Shown: positions 50,768 to 58,795 of the stretch, piece after piece
Position numbering within the stretch: position 1 is the stretch's first letter
Layout of the letters: every line of letters starts with the position of its first letter
Assembly (NCBI GenBank): GCA_027313705.1
Contig: DAHVDE010000067.1
Location: 62,001-126,000 of the forward strand
Reading direction: 5' to 3'
DNA: 64,000 bases
From: Actinomycetota bacterium
Lineage (GTDB): Bacteria > Actinomycetota > Actinomycetes > Streptosporangiales > Streptosporangiaceae
Notes under the pieces: generated by a model
Seen by the model: only the letters and a program-made list of their open reading frames with translations
The model's database searches: none
What the model was told of the DNA's origin: nothing
Program-made: the position numbers and the translations under genes

Positions 50768-51235
50768 CCACCTGTCGAGGAAGCCTGATGCCGGGCTCGA
50801 AGCGCCAGCCGGTGAGATGCGCCCGCGGGGTTATGTGGTTTTGCGGCACGGCACTCGCGTCGATCGTGTCGTGGGCGCCTACGAACGATGGCTGCGCCAG
50901 GTTCCCGGCGAGTACCGCAGGGCAGTGCTTGCTGAACCGAGGCACTGGCACTGCGTCTGCTTGATGCAATCGCCGGCAGCGCGCCGGCGTGAGGAACGAC
51001 GCATCAAGGACGCTCCGCGACGGGCGCTGAAGGTAAAGCCGCACGGTTTCGTTCCTTGCGCCCGGCTGACGGGGACACCTCGGCGGGCTGTGAGCAACGG
51101 CAGCGGGGCGACCATGACCGCCGCTGCGAGCGGTGCGACTACCAGCCGGCCGCCGGCGGAGATTTCTGGCGGCTGAAAAGAAGTTCGATGCAGTCTCAGG
51201 AGCGACGGCTGCCCGCCAGGACTCACCGGCTGGTA
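50768..51235. other. About 470 nt without a supported gene
   Basis: Several open frames exist but none shows a known domain. The frame reading GYVVLRHGTRVDRVVGAYER then WLRQVPGEYRRAVLAEP looks protein-like, and a segment RFRSLRPADGD in another frame might be its continuation, so this may be another decayed gene next to the Schlafen remnant. Nothing firmer can be said. Confidence 0.4.
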
Positions 51236-51298
51236 GTTAGTAAAGCAATTGCTTGACTAACAAACCGAGTCCCCTTATGGTTAAGCATGTGCTTAACC
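51236..51298. promoter_or_regulatory. Leaderless ArsR promoter between two dyads
   Basis: -35 TTGACT (51253-51258), 17-bp spacer, -10 TATGGT (51276-51281), then 7 nt to GTG 51289. A 26-bp imperfect dyad centred on AAGCAATTGCTT (51236-51261) covers the -35; a second dyad, GGTTAAGCA then TG then TGCTTAACC (51279-51298), is perfect and covers the -10 end and start codon. Both share AAGCA/TGCTT half-sites, fitting autoregulation by the ArsR product. Confidence 0.8.
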
Positions 51299-51633
51299 AA
51301 CTGCTTGAGCCGGATCTTGACCTGGTGTTCCATGCGCTGGCCGATCCCGGGCGACGGTCGATGGTTGAGCGGCTTAGCGAAGGGCCCGCTTCGGTGAGCG
51401 AGCTCGGGCTGCCGCTGGCGATGTCGCTCGCGGCTGTCGTTCAGCATGTCCAGGTGCTTGAGGCCAGCGGCCTCGTGCTGTCGCACAAGGTCGGCCGTAC
51501 CCGCACGTGCCGCATCAATCCGGCGGTGCTGCGCTCGGCCGAGCACTGGATCACGCAGCGGCGGGCCCGGTGGGAGCGCACGCTCGACCGGCTCGGAGAA
51601 TACCTGGCCGAAAACGAAGGAGAAGGGCAATGA
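51289..51633 (+). CDS. ArsR-family winged-helix regulator
   Basis: 114-residue repressor. DLVFHALADPGRRSMVERL, then SVSELGLPLAMSLAAVVQHVQVLEASGLVL is the winged helix-turn-helix, and KVGRTRTCRINPAVL the wing. No metal-binding Cys pair is present, so it is of the non-metal ArsR type usually paired with an SRPBCC protein. GTG 51289 is chosen from promoter geometry; ATG 51277 lies inside the -10 region and TTG 51253 is the -35 box. Confidence 0.9.
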   Translation: MLNQLLEPDLDLVFHALADPGRRSMVERLSEGPASVSELGLPLAMSLAAVVQHVQVLEASGLVLSHKVGRTRTCRINPAVLRSAEHWITQRRARWERTLDRLGEYLAENEGEGQ

Positions 51634-52097
51634 CCGGCCACTCGGTAATTCACGACACGTTCACGATCGAACGCATATATCCGGTGCCGGTGTTCCGCGT
51701 ATTCGCCGCGTTCGCCTCGGCGGAAGCCAAGAGTACCTGGGGTGATACCGGTGACCTTGAGCCGGTGCCAGGCAGCGTGACCGAATTCGACTTCCGCATT
51801 GGCGGACGTGAGCGGTTCAGTACCATCTGCCAGCAGGCCAGCTACCGTTATGATGCACTCTATTATGACATCATTCCTGATCAGCGGATTATCTATAGCT
51901 ACGAGATGTATGCAGATGATGCCCGCATCTCGGTATCGGTCGCGACTATCGAGTTCGTAAAGAACGGTGAAGGAACCACGCTGACCGTGACCGAGCAGGG
52001 CGCTTACCTGGACGGCATCGACGGATTGCAGGCGCCGGCCCTGCGCAGGGAAGGCACCGAGGAGATGCTTGACGGGCTGGCTCATTACCTCGGCTGA
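51630..52097 (+). CDS. SRPBCC/AHSA1-family protein
   Basis: 155-residue helix-grip protein. IERIYPVPVFRVFAAFASAE begins the fold, FDFRIGGRERF and YEMYADDARISVSVATIEF follow, and a C-terminal helix MLDGLAHYLG closes the cavity. ATG overlaps the ArsR stop as ATGA, the standard ArsR-AHSA1 two-gene module. Binds a hydrophobic ligand; biological role unknown. The region between 51840 and 51910 is unusually AT-rich. Confidence 0.88.
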   Translation: MTGHSVIHDTFTIERIYPVPVFRVFAAFASAEAKSTWGDTGDLEPVPGSVTEFDFRIGGRERFSTICQQASYRYDALYYDIIPDQRIIYSYEMYADDARISVSVATIEFVKNGEGTTLTVTEQGAYLDGIDGLQAPALRREGTEEMLDGLAHYLG

Positions 52098-52474
52098 GGG
52101 ATGACGCCTGGCCTGGTGCCTAGTGGTGGCGGGCCGCAGTGTCGGCCCAGGTCGGGGTCGGACGCCAGCATGTCGGCGTACTTCTTGCGCGCTTCCTCGC
52201 GCTTGGCGGGGAGGTACTCAGTCGGCCAGAGGCCGGGCTGCGGCTCGTAGTTCTTGAGCACGTTGCGGGCGATCGTCACCTTGTGCACTTCGTCAAAGGC
52301 CCCGGTCTTGACCTGCTGCTTGAGCGGGTCGGCAAGAGCCTTGGCCTTGGGATTGCGCGAGTACGCTGCCCGCGGGAAGACGAGGTCGAGCGGCTCGATC
52401 TCGGTGGCGCAGAAGTCCGCCACCCAGTCAAGCTCGGCCCGAAACTCTGGGTCAGTTGAGAAGTCCCACGCCAT
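52085..52474 (-). pseudogene. Acyl-CoA dehydrogenase with the central region deleted
   Basis: 129 residues. The first 57 match an acyl-CoA dehydrogenase N-terminus (MAWDFSTDPEFRAELDWVAD, IEPLDLVFP, LADPLKQQVKT), then the sequence passes directly to the very C-terminus of such enzymes (FDEVHKVTIARNVLKNY, normally GxDEVH..VIAR). About 250-300 residues with FAD site and catalytic Glu are missing, in frame. A stable remnant or a truncated protein without activity. It overlaps the SRPBCC gene end by 13 nt. Confidence 0.75.
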
Positions 52475-52507
52475 CGCGGCCTCCCTGCGTTGCTAGAACG
52501 TGATTCT

Positions 52508-52531
52508 GGCGCTGTGGCGCTGTGGCGCTGT
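52508..52531. repeat. Three exact copies of an 8-bp unit
   Basis: GGCGCTGT occurs three times in tandem (52508-52531), followed by a partial GGCT. It lies just upstream of the truncated dehydrogenase gene. Confidence 0.92.
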
Positions 52532-52632
52532 GGCTGGGAGGGGCTGGCTGTCGGTGGGGGCGGCTAAGGTGAGTGGCAGATGTTGAGAGAGATGGCATCG
52601 CCGGGTGAAGGCAGAGTTCGGCCATTCGGCCG

Positions 52633-52676
52633 AGGCAGAGGTCGGTCCAGGCAGAGGTCGGTCCAGGCAGAGATCG
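52633..52676. repeat. Tandem repeat, 16-bp unit, about 2.75 copies
   Basis: AGGCAGAGGTCGGTCC at 52633-52648 and 52649-52664, then AGGCAGAGATCG (52665-52676) with one change. It lies in the 410-nt gap 52475-52884, which otherwise holds no supported gene. Confidence 0.93.
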
Positions 52677-52884
52677 ACGCGAAGATGGAACTCCTGGTTG
52701 GGAGTCGTTTCCCGGTTGAGTGGCCCTCCGTTCCGATGAGTGACACCCCTGGCCGTGTCGGCCTGGGCGTGAACGTCGAAGTGGGGGTGCCCGCGTTTGC
52801 GGTGGACCCGTTCCCTATGGCCTTTCGCGGCGAGCTTTCGTCGCGCCTTGTTTCGCTGTCCGCTTTGCTGGGAGGTGGTGTTCG

Positions 52885-54468
52885 ATGTGCGAGGGGGAGC
52901 CTGAGTCGGCGAGCACCGCGATGTCTGCGGCGCTCGCCGCGATCGGGCGAGTGGCCGATGCCGACCTTGCCTTGGTGCCCGTCGCTGACCAGGCCGAGTG
53001 CTTGCGGCAGCTTGAGCGGGTCGAGGCCGTCCTGACCGCGGCGCGGGCGTCCGTCCTGTCGGCCTTTGATCGCCGTCACGGGTTTGCTAAGGATGGCCAG
53101 GGAACGGCGCGGACTTGGCTGATGTGGCAGACGCAGGTGACGGCGGGGGCTGCGTCCGGGGCCGTGGGGTGGATGCGCAGGTTGCGCGACCACGCCGGCG
53201 TGGCGCGCGCATTGCGTGCGGCGCGAGTCTCCGCCTCCTGGGCTAAGCAGATCTGCACGTGGACTGACCAGTTGCCGGAGTGGGCCCGTGCGGAAGCCGA
53301 CGAGATCTTGCTTGAGGCTGTGGCTGCCGGGCTCGGGCTTGAGGACCTGGCCTGGTTGTTCGAGCAGATGCTGCGCAAGCTTGCCCGTCCGGATGAGGAC
53401 AGGGCCTTTGAGGACCGGCAGGTATGCATCGGAACCACCTTCGGCGGCGCGGGGCGAATCGAAGGTGACCTGACGCCGCAGTGTGCCGAGGCCGTCCAGG
53501 CAGTGCTCGACGCGCTCAGCAAGAAAATGGGACCAGAGGACACCAGGACGAGGGGTCAGCGGCGGCATGATGCCCTTTATGAGGCGTTCCGCCGGCTTGT
53601 CGCTGCGGGGAACCTGCCCGACCGGGCCGGACAGCCGGTGCGGCTGCAACTCCACATCAGCCTGGAAGAGCTGATGAGACGCCTCGAAGACCGGCAGCCT
53701 GGCGAACAGAACAGCAAGAACGAGCCTGCTGCCTCGAAGTCGGGTTCAGGCGGAAATACGGTTTCCTGGCGCAAGTTCGGTGATCGTAGCGGGCGGTCAT
53801 GGCGACTTCGTGATGACGATTCGCCTATGCCTGAGCCTCGCCCAGGATGGCCGCTAGCAGGGCCGGGCGACGAATGTGACGCCTCGATCATGCCCGTCGT
53901 GGTGGGGGCGATCGACCAGGAGTTGCTCGACAAGCTCGTCAGACTCCTGACCGGACCGCTCGCGGTCGCGCCGGATAGTTCAGGCGGCACGCCCGGTAGC
54001 ACGCCGAGTGGCACGCCGCAGGCGACAGTGAACAGCGATCGTGTCCGCGATCTCATTGTCGCTAACGCCGTGGCCCTGTTCTCAGGGCCACGCGGGCTCG
54101 CGTCATTTCTTCGCCGGCGTGAGCTATCCGGCGCCGCCGCCTCGGCGAGCCTCCCCCTGGATGCCGGTGCGAGCACGGAAACGATACCGCCGCATCTGCG
54201 CCGGGCCGTGATCCTCAGAGACCGGCACTGCGCGGCGCCGGGATGTGATCAACCGGTCGCGGCGTGTCAAGTTCACCACATTCGCCCGCGCCGAATGGGC
54301 GGTGTTACGAAACTTACGAATTTGCTCCTGCTATGTTCCTTTCATCACCTGATTCTGGTACATACATGGGGCTGGGGGATCACGCTCAATTCCGACGGCA
54401 CGACTACGATGCGTAGCCCAGACGGCACGAAGGTGTTCCATAGCCAGGGCCCGCCGGCGGCGGCTTAG
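52885..54468 (+). CDS. DUF222/HNH endonuclease domain protein (13E12-repeat type)
   Basis: 527 residues. A long helical DUF222 region (about 15-260; ECLRQLERVEAVLTAARASV, TARTWLMWQTQVTAGAA) is followed by a variable linker and a C-terminal HNH nuclease: RDRHCAAPGCDQPVAACQVH and HIRPRRMGGVTKLTNLLLLC then FHH. The Cys pair and His residues for metal binding are intact. These proteins are abundant and repetitive in actinobacteria, often linked to mobile REP13E12-like elements. GTG 52885 has GGGAGGTGG upstream. Confidence 0.87.
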   Translation: MCEGEPESASTAMSAALAAIGRVADADLALVPVADQAECLRQLERVEAVLTAARASVLSAFDRRHGFAKDGQGTARTWLMWQTQVTAGAASGAVGWMRRLRDHAGVARALRAARVSASWAKQICTWTDQLPEWARAEADEILLEAVAAGLGLEDLAWLFEQMLRKLARPDEDRAFEDRQVCIGTTFGGAGRIEGDLTPQCAEAVQAVLDALSKKMGPEDTRTRGQRRHDALYEAFRRLVAAGNLPDRAGQPVRLQLHISLEELMRRLEDRQPGEQNSKNEPAASKSGSGGNTVSWRKFGDRSGRSWRLRDDDSPMPEPRPGWPLAGPGDECDASIMPVVVGAIDQELLDKLVRLLTGPLAVAPDSSGGTPGSTPSGTPQATVNSDRVRDLIVANAVALFSGPRGLASFLRRRELSGAAASASLPLDAGASTETIPPHLRRAVILRDRHCAAPGCDQPVAACQVHHIRPRRMGGVTKLTNLLLLCSFHHLILVHTWGWGITLNSDGTTTMRSPDGTKVFHSQGPPAAA

Positions 54469-54526
54469 CCGGGGGGTTCTCGGCTGTCGCCTAGCGTGAA
54501 GACATCGGCCGTCAAGGCCGCCGGCC

Positions 54527-54660
54527 CTAGGTTGCCGAGCGGAGTTCTTCGTAGCCGATGTGGGACTTGAGTATCGCCGTTAGCCCGTCGAGGATGGCGG
54601 CGACAAGACCGTGGTCTTCGATGAGGTTATCGATCACCGGGGGCGAGCTCGGGCGCGCCG
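54527..54660 (-). pseudogene. Possible hemerythrin-domain remnant
   Basis: The last about 40 codons before the stop at 54527 read VIDNLIEDHGLVAAILDGLT then AILKSHIGYEELRSAT. Asp-His followed by His-x-x-x-Glu-Glu resembles hemerythrin/HHE helices with the middle lost. Upstream of this the frame degenerates into the neighbouring gene. Weak but recognisable. Confidence 0.38.
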
Positions 54661-54719
54661 CCGCGCAGCGTGCATGGCGCGATCCGCCACCGTCACGCGG
54701 CACTGCCTGCATCTGCATC

Positions 54720-55883
54720 CTAAACGGGCTGCTGCGACCTGGGCGAGTCAGAAGGCTGGGCCTCGCCCGTGCCGGGATCCCATTTCTGCTCGATCTTGGC
54801 GAAGCGCCAGATCCCCAGCGCCACCACCCAGGTGACCACGAAGACGGCCACGATGACATAGCCGGCCTTGTTGATATTGAAGCCGCCCATGAAGGACCAG
54901 AAGGTGCCTGACAGCTTGAGCTCCTGCCCCAGCAGGCCAAGCAGCTCGACCGTGCCGATGAAGAAGGCGACAAAAATCGACAGGCCGGTGATGGTGATGT
55001 TGTAGTAGACCTTGCGGACCGGCCGGGCGAAGGCCCAGTCGTAGGCGAAGTTCATGAAGCAGCCGTCTGCGGTGTCGAACAGGCACATTCCTGCGGCGAA
55101 CAGGATCGGCAGAGACAAGATCGCGTAGAACGGCAGGCCGCTGACCACCGCCGTCCCAGCCAGGACAAGCAGCGCGACTTCGGTCGCGGTGTCGAAGCCG
55201 AGGCCGAAGAGCACGCCGACCGGGTAGATCTTCCACGGAGTGTCGACCCGCCGGGCGAGCGGTCCGAGAATCCGGTTCATCAGGCCGCGCTTGTCCAGCT
55301 GGGCGTTGAGTTCCTCGTCGTTGTAGGTGCCGCGGCGCATATCGCGGAAAACCCGGACGATGCCGACCATGATGACGACATTGAGAGCGGCGATGATGTA
55401 GAGGAAGACGCCAGATACCGAAGTGCCGACGAGGGTGGTCAGGCTGTGCAAGCTTGAGTTGCCGTTCCTGACCTGGTTGTCGAGGGCGCGGATGCCGAAG
55501 TTGAGCAGCACGGCCAGCACGAACACGATCGTGGAGTGACCGAGGGAGAAGAAGAAGCCCACGGACAGCGGGCGCTGGCCATCGCCGACTAGCTTGCGGG
55601 TGGTGTTGTCGATGGCGGCGATGTGGTCGGCGTCGAAGGCGTGCCGCATGCCGAGCGTGTACGCCAAGATGCCGGTGCCGAAGCCGAAGATCTCCGTCGA
55701 TGTGATGTGGTAGTGCCCGCTGACGGCCGCCGCCAGCATCGCCCAGCCAAGTACATGCAGGCCGACGATCACGCCTACCATCGCGCCGAACCTCGCCCAC
55801 TCCGAGGGAGTGAGCATCTTGACCATGCGCGCGCGCCACTGCGACACGTCAGCCCCCCGTGCTTGATCGCGAGCCAGATTCAT
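54720..55883 (-). CDS. NiCoT-type nickel/cobalt permease (HoxN/NixA family)
   Basis: 387 residues, eight membrane spans. The metal-binding signature MRHAFDADHIAAIDN in helix 2 is exact, with FFFSLGHSTIVF, LFGLGFDTATEVALL and LPILFAAGMCLFDTADG as further family motifs. Imports Ni2+ (or Co2+) for enzymes such as urease, NiSOD or hydrogenase. ATG 55883 is preferred over an upstream start; a Nur-like box overlaps it. C-terminal tail is polar. Confidence 0.9.
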   Translation of the reverse strand: MNLARDQARGADVSQWRARMVKMLTPSEWARFGAMVGVIVGLHVLGWAMLAAAVSGHYHITSTEIFGFGTGILAYTLGMRHAFDADHIAAIDNTTRKLVGDGQRPLSVGFFFSLGHSTIVFVLAVLLNFGIRALDNQVRNGNSSLHSLTTLVGTSVSGVFLYIIAALNVVIMVGIVRVFRDMRRGTYNDEELNAQLDKRGLMNRILGPLARRVDTPWKIYPVGVLFGLGFDTATEVALLVLAGTAVVSGLPFYAILSLPILFAAGMCLFDTADGCFMNFAYDWAFARPVRKVYYNITITGLSIFVAFFIGTVELLGLLGQELKLSGTFWSFMGGFNINKAGYVIVAVFVVTWVVALGIWRFAKIEQKWDPGTGEAQPSDSPRSQQPV

Positions 55884-55899
55884 TGCAACTAATTCGCAA
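55883..55899. promoter_or_regulatory. Nur-like (nickel-uptake regulator) box
   Basis: TTGCAA, five bases, TCGCAA (55883-55899) matches the Streptomyces Nur operator pattern TTGCAA-N5-TTGCAA with one change. It immediately adjoins the permease start codon. Repression of nickel uptake by nickel-loaded Nur would follow. Confidence 0.55.
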
Positions 55900-55949
55900 T
55901 AGCGTATCTCAGGCAACTACCTGATGCTCGCTGAGCCTGGGAAGACCGG

Positions 55950-56792
55950 TCAGTGCGCGACAGCCGCCTGGCGGGCCTTATGGCTCGTCTTGGCTCGTAC
56001 CTCGGCGAGTGTCAGCCGCGGTCCGAAGCAGAACCAGTACCACCGCAGGTAGCCAGGGATCCAGCGAGCGATCTTCAGGCTGGAAAGCTCGCTCAGGTGA
56101 TCGACGCCAATGGTGGGGATTTCGGCGATCGGCAGCCGCAGCCGCCTGGCCTTGGCCGCGAGTTCGATGCCAATGTCGAAGCCGTATCGCGAGTCGATGC
56201 CAGCCCGCCGCGCGAACGCCGCCGAGCATGCCTTAAACGAGTTCGTCGCGTCACAAGTGCCCAGCCTGGTGAAAATTTGCAGCGACCGGCATGCTCCCCG
56301 CGAGACGATGGCGCGCATCCTCGGCGCTCCCGCCAGTTGGCCGCCGTCCATGTAGCGTGACGCCGCTGCGACCGCGCAGCCACGTTCCACCAGCCTGACC
56401 AAGTCGTCTATCTGCCGGAGATCGTCCCGCCCGTCGGGCATGGTGACCACGATCACATCAGCCTTCGCGGCCTTGATGCCTGACCTTATCGCGTCGGCGG
56501 CGCCCGCATGCTGCTGGCTTACCAGGCAGTAAACCCGCGGCTCACGGCCGGCGTAGTCCATCGCGACCCTCAGCGTGGGATCATGGGGACTGTCGGCGAC
56601 GACGATGGCCTCGCAGGACAGCGTGACAGACTCGAACAGCCGGTGCAGCACGTCGACGATGGTCTCGCCCGCACCGCATGCTGGGATAATCACCGAGACT
56701 CTCGGATCACCGGCCGGCTCGTGCAGTTCTGCTCCGCTAAATCCAGCATCCTTTGCCGCCAAATAGCGCGCTTCGCATGCGTCTGGCACCAT
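55950..56792 (-). CDS. Family 2 glycosyltransferase (paralogue of the enzyme at 58046-58795)
   Basis: 280-residue GT-A enzyme. RVSVIIPACGAGETIVDVLH opens the fold, TMPDGRDDLRQIDDL takes the place of the metal-binding DxD-type region, and the long shared block DATNSFKACSAAFARR, GIDSRYGFDIGIELAAKA and LRLPIAEIPTI is typical of dolichyl-phosphate-mannose-synthase-like transferases. ATG 56792 has GGAGG 5 nt upstream. It sits just beyond a terminator, so it is a separate unit from the main glycan operon. Confidence 0.87.
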   Translation of the reverse strand: MVPDACEARYLAAKDAGFSGAELHEPAGDPRVSVIIPACGAGETIVDVLHRLFESVTLSCEAIVVADSPHDPTLRVAMDYAGREPRVYCLVSQQHAGAADAIRSGIKAAKADVIVVTMPDGRDDLRQIDDLVRLVERGCAVAAASRYMDGGQLAGAPRMRAIVSRGACRSLQIFTRLGTCDATNSFKACSAAFARRAGIDSRYGFDIGIELAAKARRLRLPIAEIPTIGVDHLSELSSLKIARWIPGYLRWYWFCFGPRLTLAEVRAKTSHKARQAAVAH

Positions 56793-56953
56793 GGGGGCCT
56801 CCGGGCTCGTGATGATCTTGTCGCGCTGCGAGATTAGCAACTTTCCGTAGCTGAGTGCATGCATTTAGTAATCAGTGGAGCGCGCTGACTTTTCTTTTAA
56901 CGTCGGATAGATGCGACATCGGGGCGAATGTGGCGGGCGATGCCCAGGGAAAA

Positions 56954-56989
56954 CGCCAAACGGCCCTGGGTAACCAGGGCCGTTTGGCG
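56954..56989 (-). terminator. Intrinsic terminator of the glycan operon
   Basis: CGCCAAACGGCCCTGG (56954-56969) pairs perfectly with CCAGGGCCGTTTGGCG (56974-56989), a 16-bp stem with a GTAA loop. On the minus strand it is followed by TTTT. It lies 25 nt after the epimerase stop. Confidence 0.88.
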
Positions 56990-57014
56990 CGTCGAGATGA
57001 AGTCGCGAGAAGTA

Positions 57015-58046
57015 CTAGATCGTGCCTGCCTTGACGGCGTCGACGATCCAGGGAATGACCTCGTCGAGCATGTCGTCGAGCGTGGTCTCCGCCTCGAAGC
57101 CAAGCACTCGCTTAGCCTTCTCTGTCGCTGGCACCCTTCGCTGCACGTCGTATTCGAACGGGTCGTCGTTCACGATCCGCAGTTCGGAGTCCGCGCCCTT
57201 GATCTTGTGCCAGATTGCCTCGGCCAGTTCAAGCACGGTCGTACCCTGCGCGGTCGAGAGGTTGAAGTCCTCGTTCTTGGCTTCGGGATGCTCCATCGCC
57301 ATGACGATGCCCTTGGCCAGGTCGCCGCCGTAGGTGTAGTGCCTGATCTGCTCGCCTGAGCCGAGAATGTGCAGCGGGTCCTGTCCCTTAACGACCTTTT
57401 GCACCAAGTCGGGTACGACATGGCTCATCGCCAGCTTGACGTTGCCAGACAGGATCTCTTCGTCGCCTAGCGCGCGGCTCTCGCCAGTGCCCACGCAGTT
57501 GAACGGGCGGACAATCGTGTAAGGCAACTGGTACTGGTCCCAGGCTGCCCGCGCGAAGTACTCGACCGCCAGTTTCTGGAAGCCGTAAGAAGAAAGCGGC
57601 GGAGGAACCTCGCGCTCCTGGCCTTCGTGCGAGGGCCAGTGATCGGCGCTCTCGAAGACCATCGACGAGGACATGTAAGTGACCTTCCGCAGCCGGCCGG
57701 CACCTGACTTATACGCGGCGATGGCCGCGTCGCAGGAAGCGGCGATGATCCGCTCGTTCGTTGCCAGCAGGTCGTAGGCGTAGGTGTGGAAGTAGGAAAT
57801 GCCGCCGATCATCGCCGCTCCGGCGATGAAGTGGTCGCAGTCTTCCAGCAGCCTGGCCATCAACTCGATGTCGCGGCAGTCACCCTCGACCAGCGAGTAG
57901 TGCGGGTTGTCGTCGTAGGACTTCTTAACCCGGCCGTACTTGGAGAAGTTGTCGATGCCGACAACTTCGTAACCCCGGTGAAGCAGTTCCTCGACGAGAT
58001 AGCCGCCGATGAAGCCAGCCGACCCGCTGACCAGAACCTTCTCCAT
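57015..58046 (-). CDS. NAD-dependent nucleotide-sugar epimerase/dehydratase
   Basis: 343-residue extended SDR. VLVSGSAGFIGGYL binds NAD, YMSSSMVFES and SSYGFQKLAVEYF carry the Ser/Tyr/Lys triad, and YTIVRPFNCVGTGE follows. ATG 58046 overlaps the preceding glycosyltransferase stop by one base (TGATG). Third gene of an operon with a sugar-nucleotide dehydrogenase and GT2, so it likely acts on a UDP-uronic acid or related sugar. Confidence 0.9.
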   Translation of the reverse strand: MEKVLVSGSAGFIGGYLVEELLHRGYEVVGIDNFSKYGRVKKSYDDNPHYSLVEGDCRDIELMARLLEDCDHFIAGAAMIGGISYFHTYAYDLLATNERIIAASCDAAIAAYKSGAGRLRKVTYMSSSMVFESADHWPSHEGQEREVPPPLSSYGFQKLAVEYFARAAWDQYQLPYTIVRPFNCVGTGESRALGDEEILSGNVKLAMSHVVPDLVQKVVKGQDPLHILGSGEQIRHYTYGGDLAKGIVMAMEHPEAKNEDFNLSTAQGTTVLELAEAIWHKIKGADSELRIVNDDPFEYDVQRRVPATEKAKRVLGFEAETTLDDMLDEVIPWIVDAVKAGTI

Positions 58047-58795
58047 CACTTACCTTTCTTTGCCACCCGTTTCTTGAGCTGATCAGCTGTCAGCCGGGAA
58101 CCGAATGCGAGCCTGTACCAGCGCAGATACTTAGGAATCCACCTGGCCATCTTGAAATTGGACAAACCTGCCTGGCGGTCAAGCCAGATCGTCGGAATCT
58201 CGGCCACCGGCAGCCGCATGCGCTTGGCCTTAGCGGTGAGTTCGATCCCGATTTCGAAGCCGTCGCGGGAGTCGATCCCGACCAACCGGACGAATTCGGT
58301 TGAGTACGCCTTGAACGAGTTCGTGGCGTCTCTTGTCCCAGTATGCGTGAGCAACTGTAGCGACCTGCCCGCCATCCGGGAGAGCAGGCCCTTGAGATAA
58401 GGCCCGCCGACCTGCTGTCCGCCGGGCATGTAGCGGGACGCACAGGCGACCGCCACACCGCGCTCGACGAGCCTGGCCAGGTCGTCGATCTGCCTCGGGT
58501 CGTCGCATCCGTCAGCCATGGTCACTACCGCGACCGCAGCGGCCGAGGAGTCGATGCCGAACCTGATCGCGTTGGCCGGACCCCGGCCGTACGTGTTGAC
58601 CAGGTAGCGGAGCCTAGGCTCCTTTTGCGCGTACTCGACCACGACGGGAACCGTGGTGTCCTGCTCGCTGTCGACGACTACCAGGACTTCGCAAGACAGC
58701 CGCACAGACTCGAACATCCGGTCAAGCACGGGGATGATGGCATCGTCCTCGTTGTAGGCCGGAATGACGATCGAGATGCGCGGAATCTCGCTCAC
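58046..58795 (-). CDS. Family 2 glycosyltransferase
   Basis: 249-residue GT-A enzyme, closely similar to the one at 55950-56792. RISIVIPAYNEDDAIIPVLD, then VVDSEQDTTVPV, TMADGCDDPRQIDDLARLVE and GIDSRDGFEIGIELTAKAKR are visible. GTG 58795 overlaps the dehydrogenase stop as GTGA. No membrane helix; it probably transfers sugar to a polyprenyl phosphate or growing glycan. Second gene of the operon. Confidence 0.9.
   Translation of the reverse strand: MSEIPRISIVIPAYNEDDAIIPVLDRMFESVRLSCEVLVVVDSEQDTTVPVVVEYAQKEPRLRYLVNTYGRGPANAIRFGIDSSAAAVAVVTMADGCDDPRQIDDLARLVERGVAVACASRYMPGGQQVGGPYLKGLLSRMAGRSLQLLTHTGTRDATNSFKAYSTEFVRLVGIDSRDGFEIGIELTAKAKRMRLPVAEIPTIWLDRQAGLSNFKMARWIPKYLRWYRLAFGSRLTADQLKKRVAKKGK

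Noticed and set aside
51253-51288. N-terminal extension of ArsR from TTG 51253 or ATG 51277
   Set aside because: These bases form the -35 box, spacer and -10 box; the extension is not conserved-looking and has no ribosome site.
52580-53035. 151-codon ORF upstream of the HNH gene
   Set aside because: Runs through tandem repeats and out of frame into DUF222; no domain.
52885-54468. HNH protein as a transposase or complete mobile element
   Set aside because: DUF222-HNH proteins are often repetitive, but no terminal inverted repeats, target duplication or integrase could be seen here.
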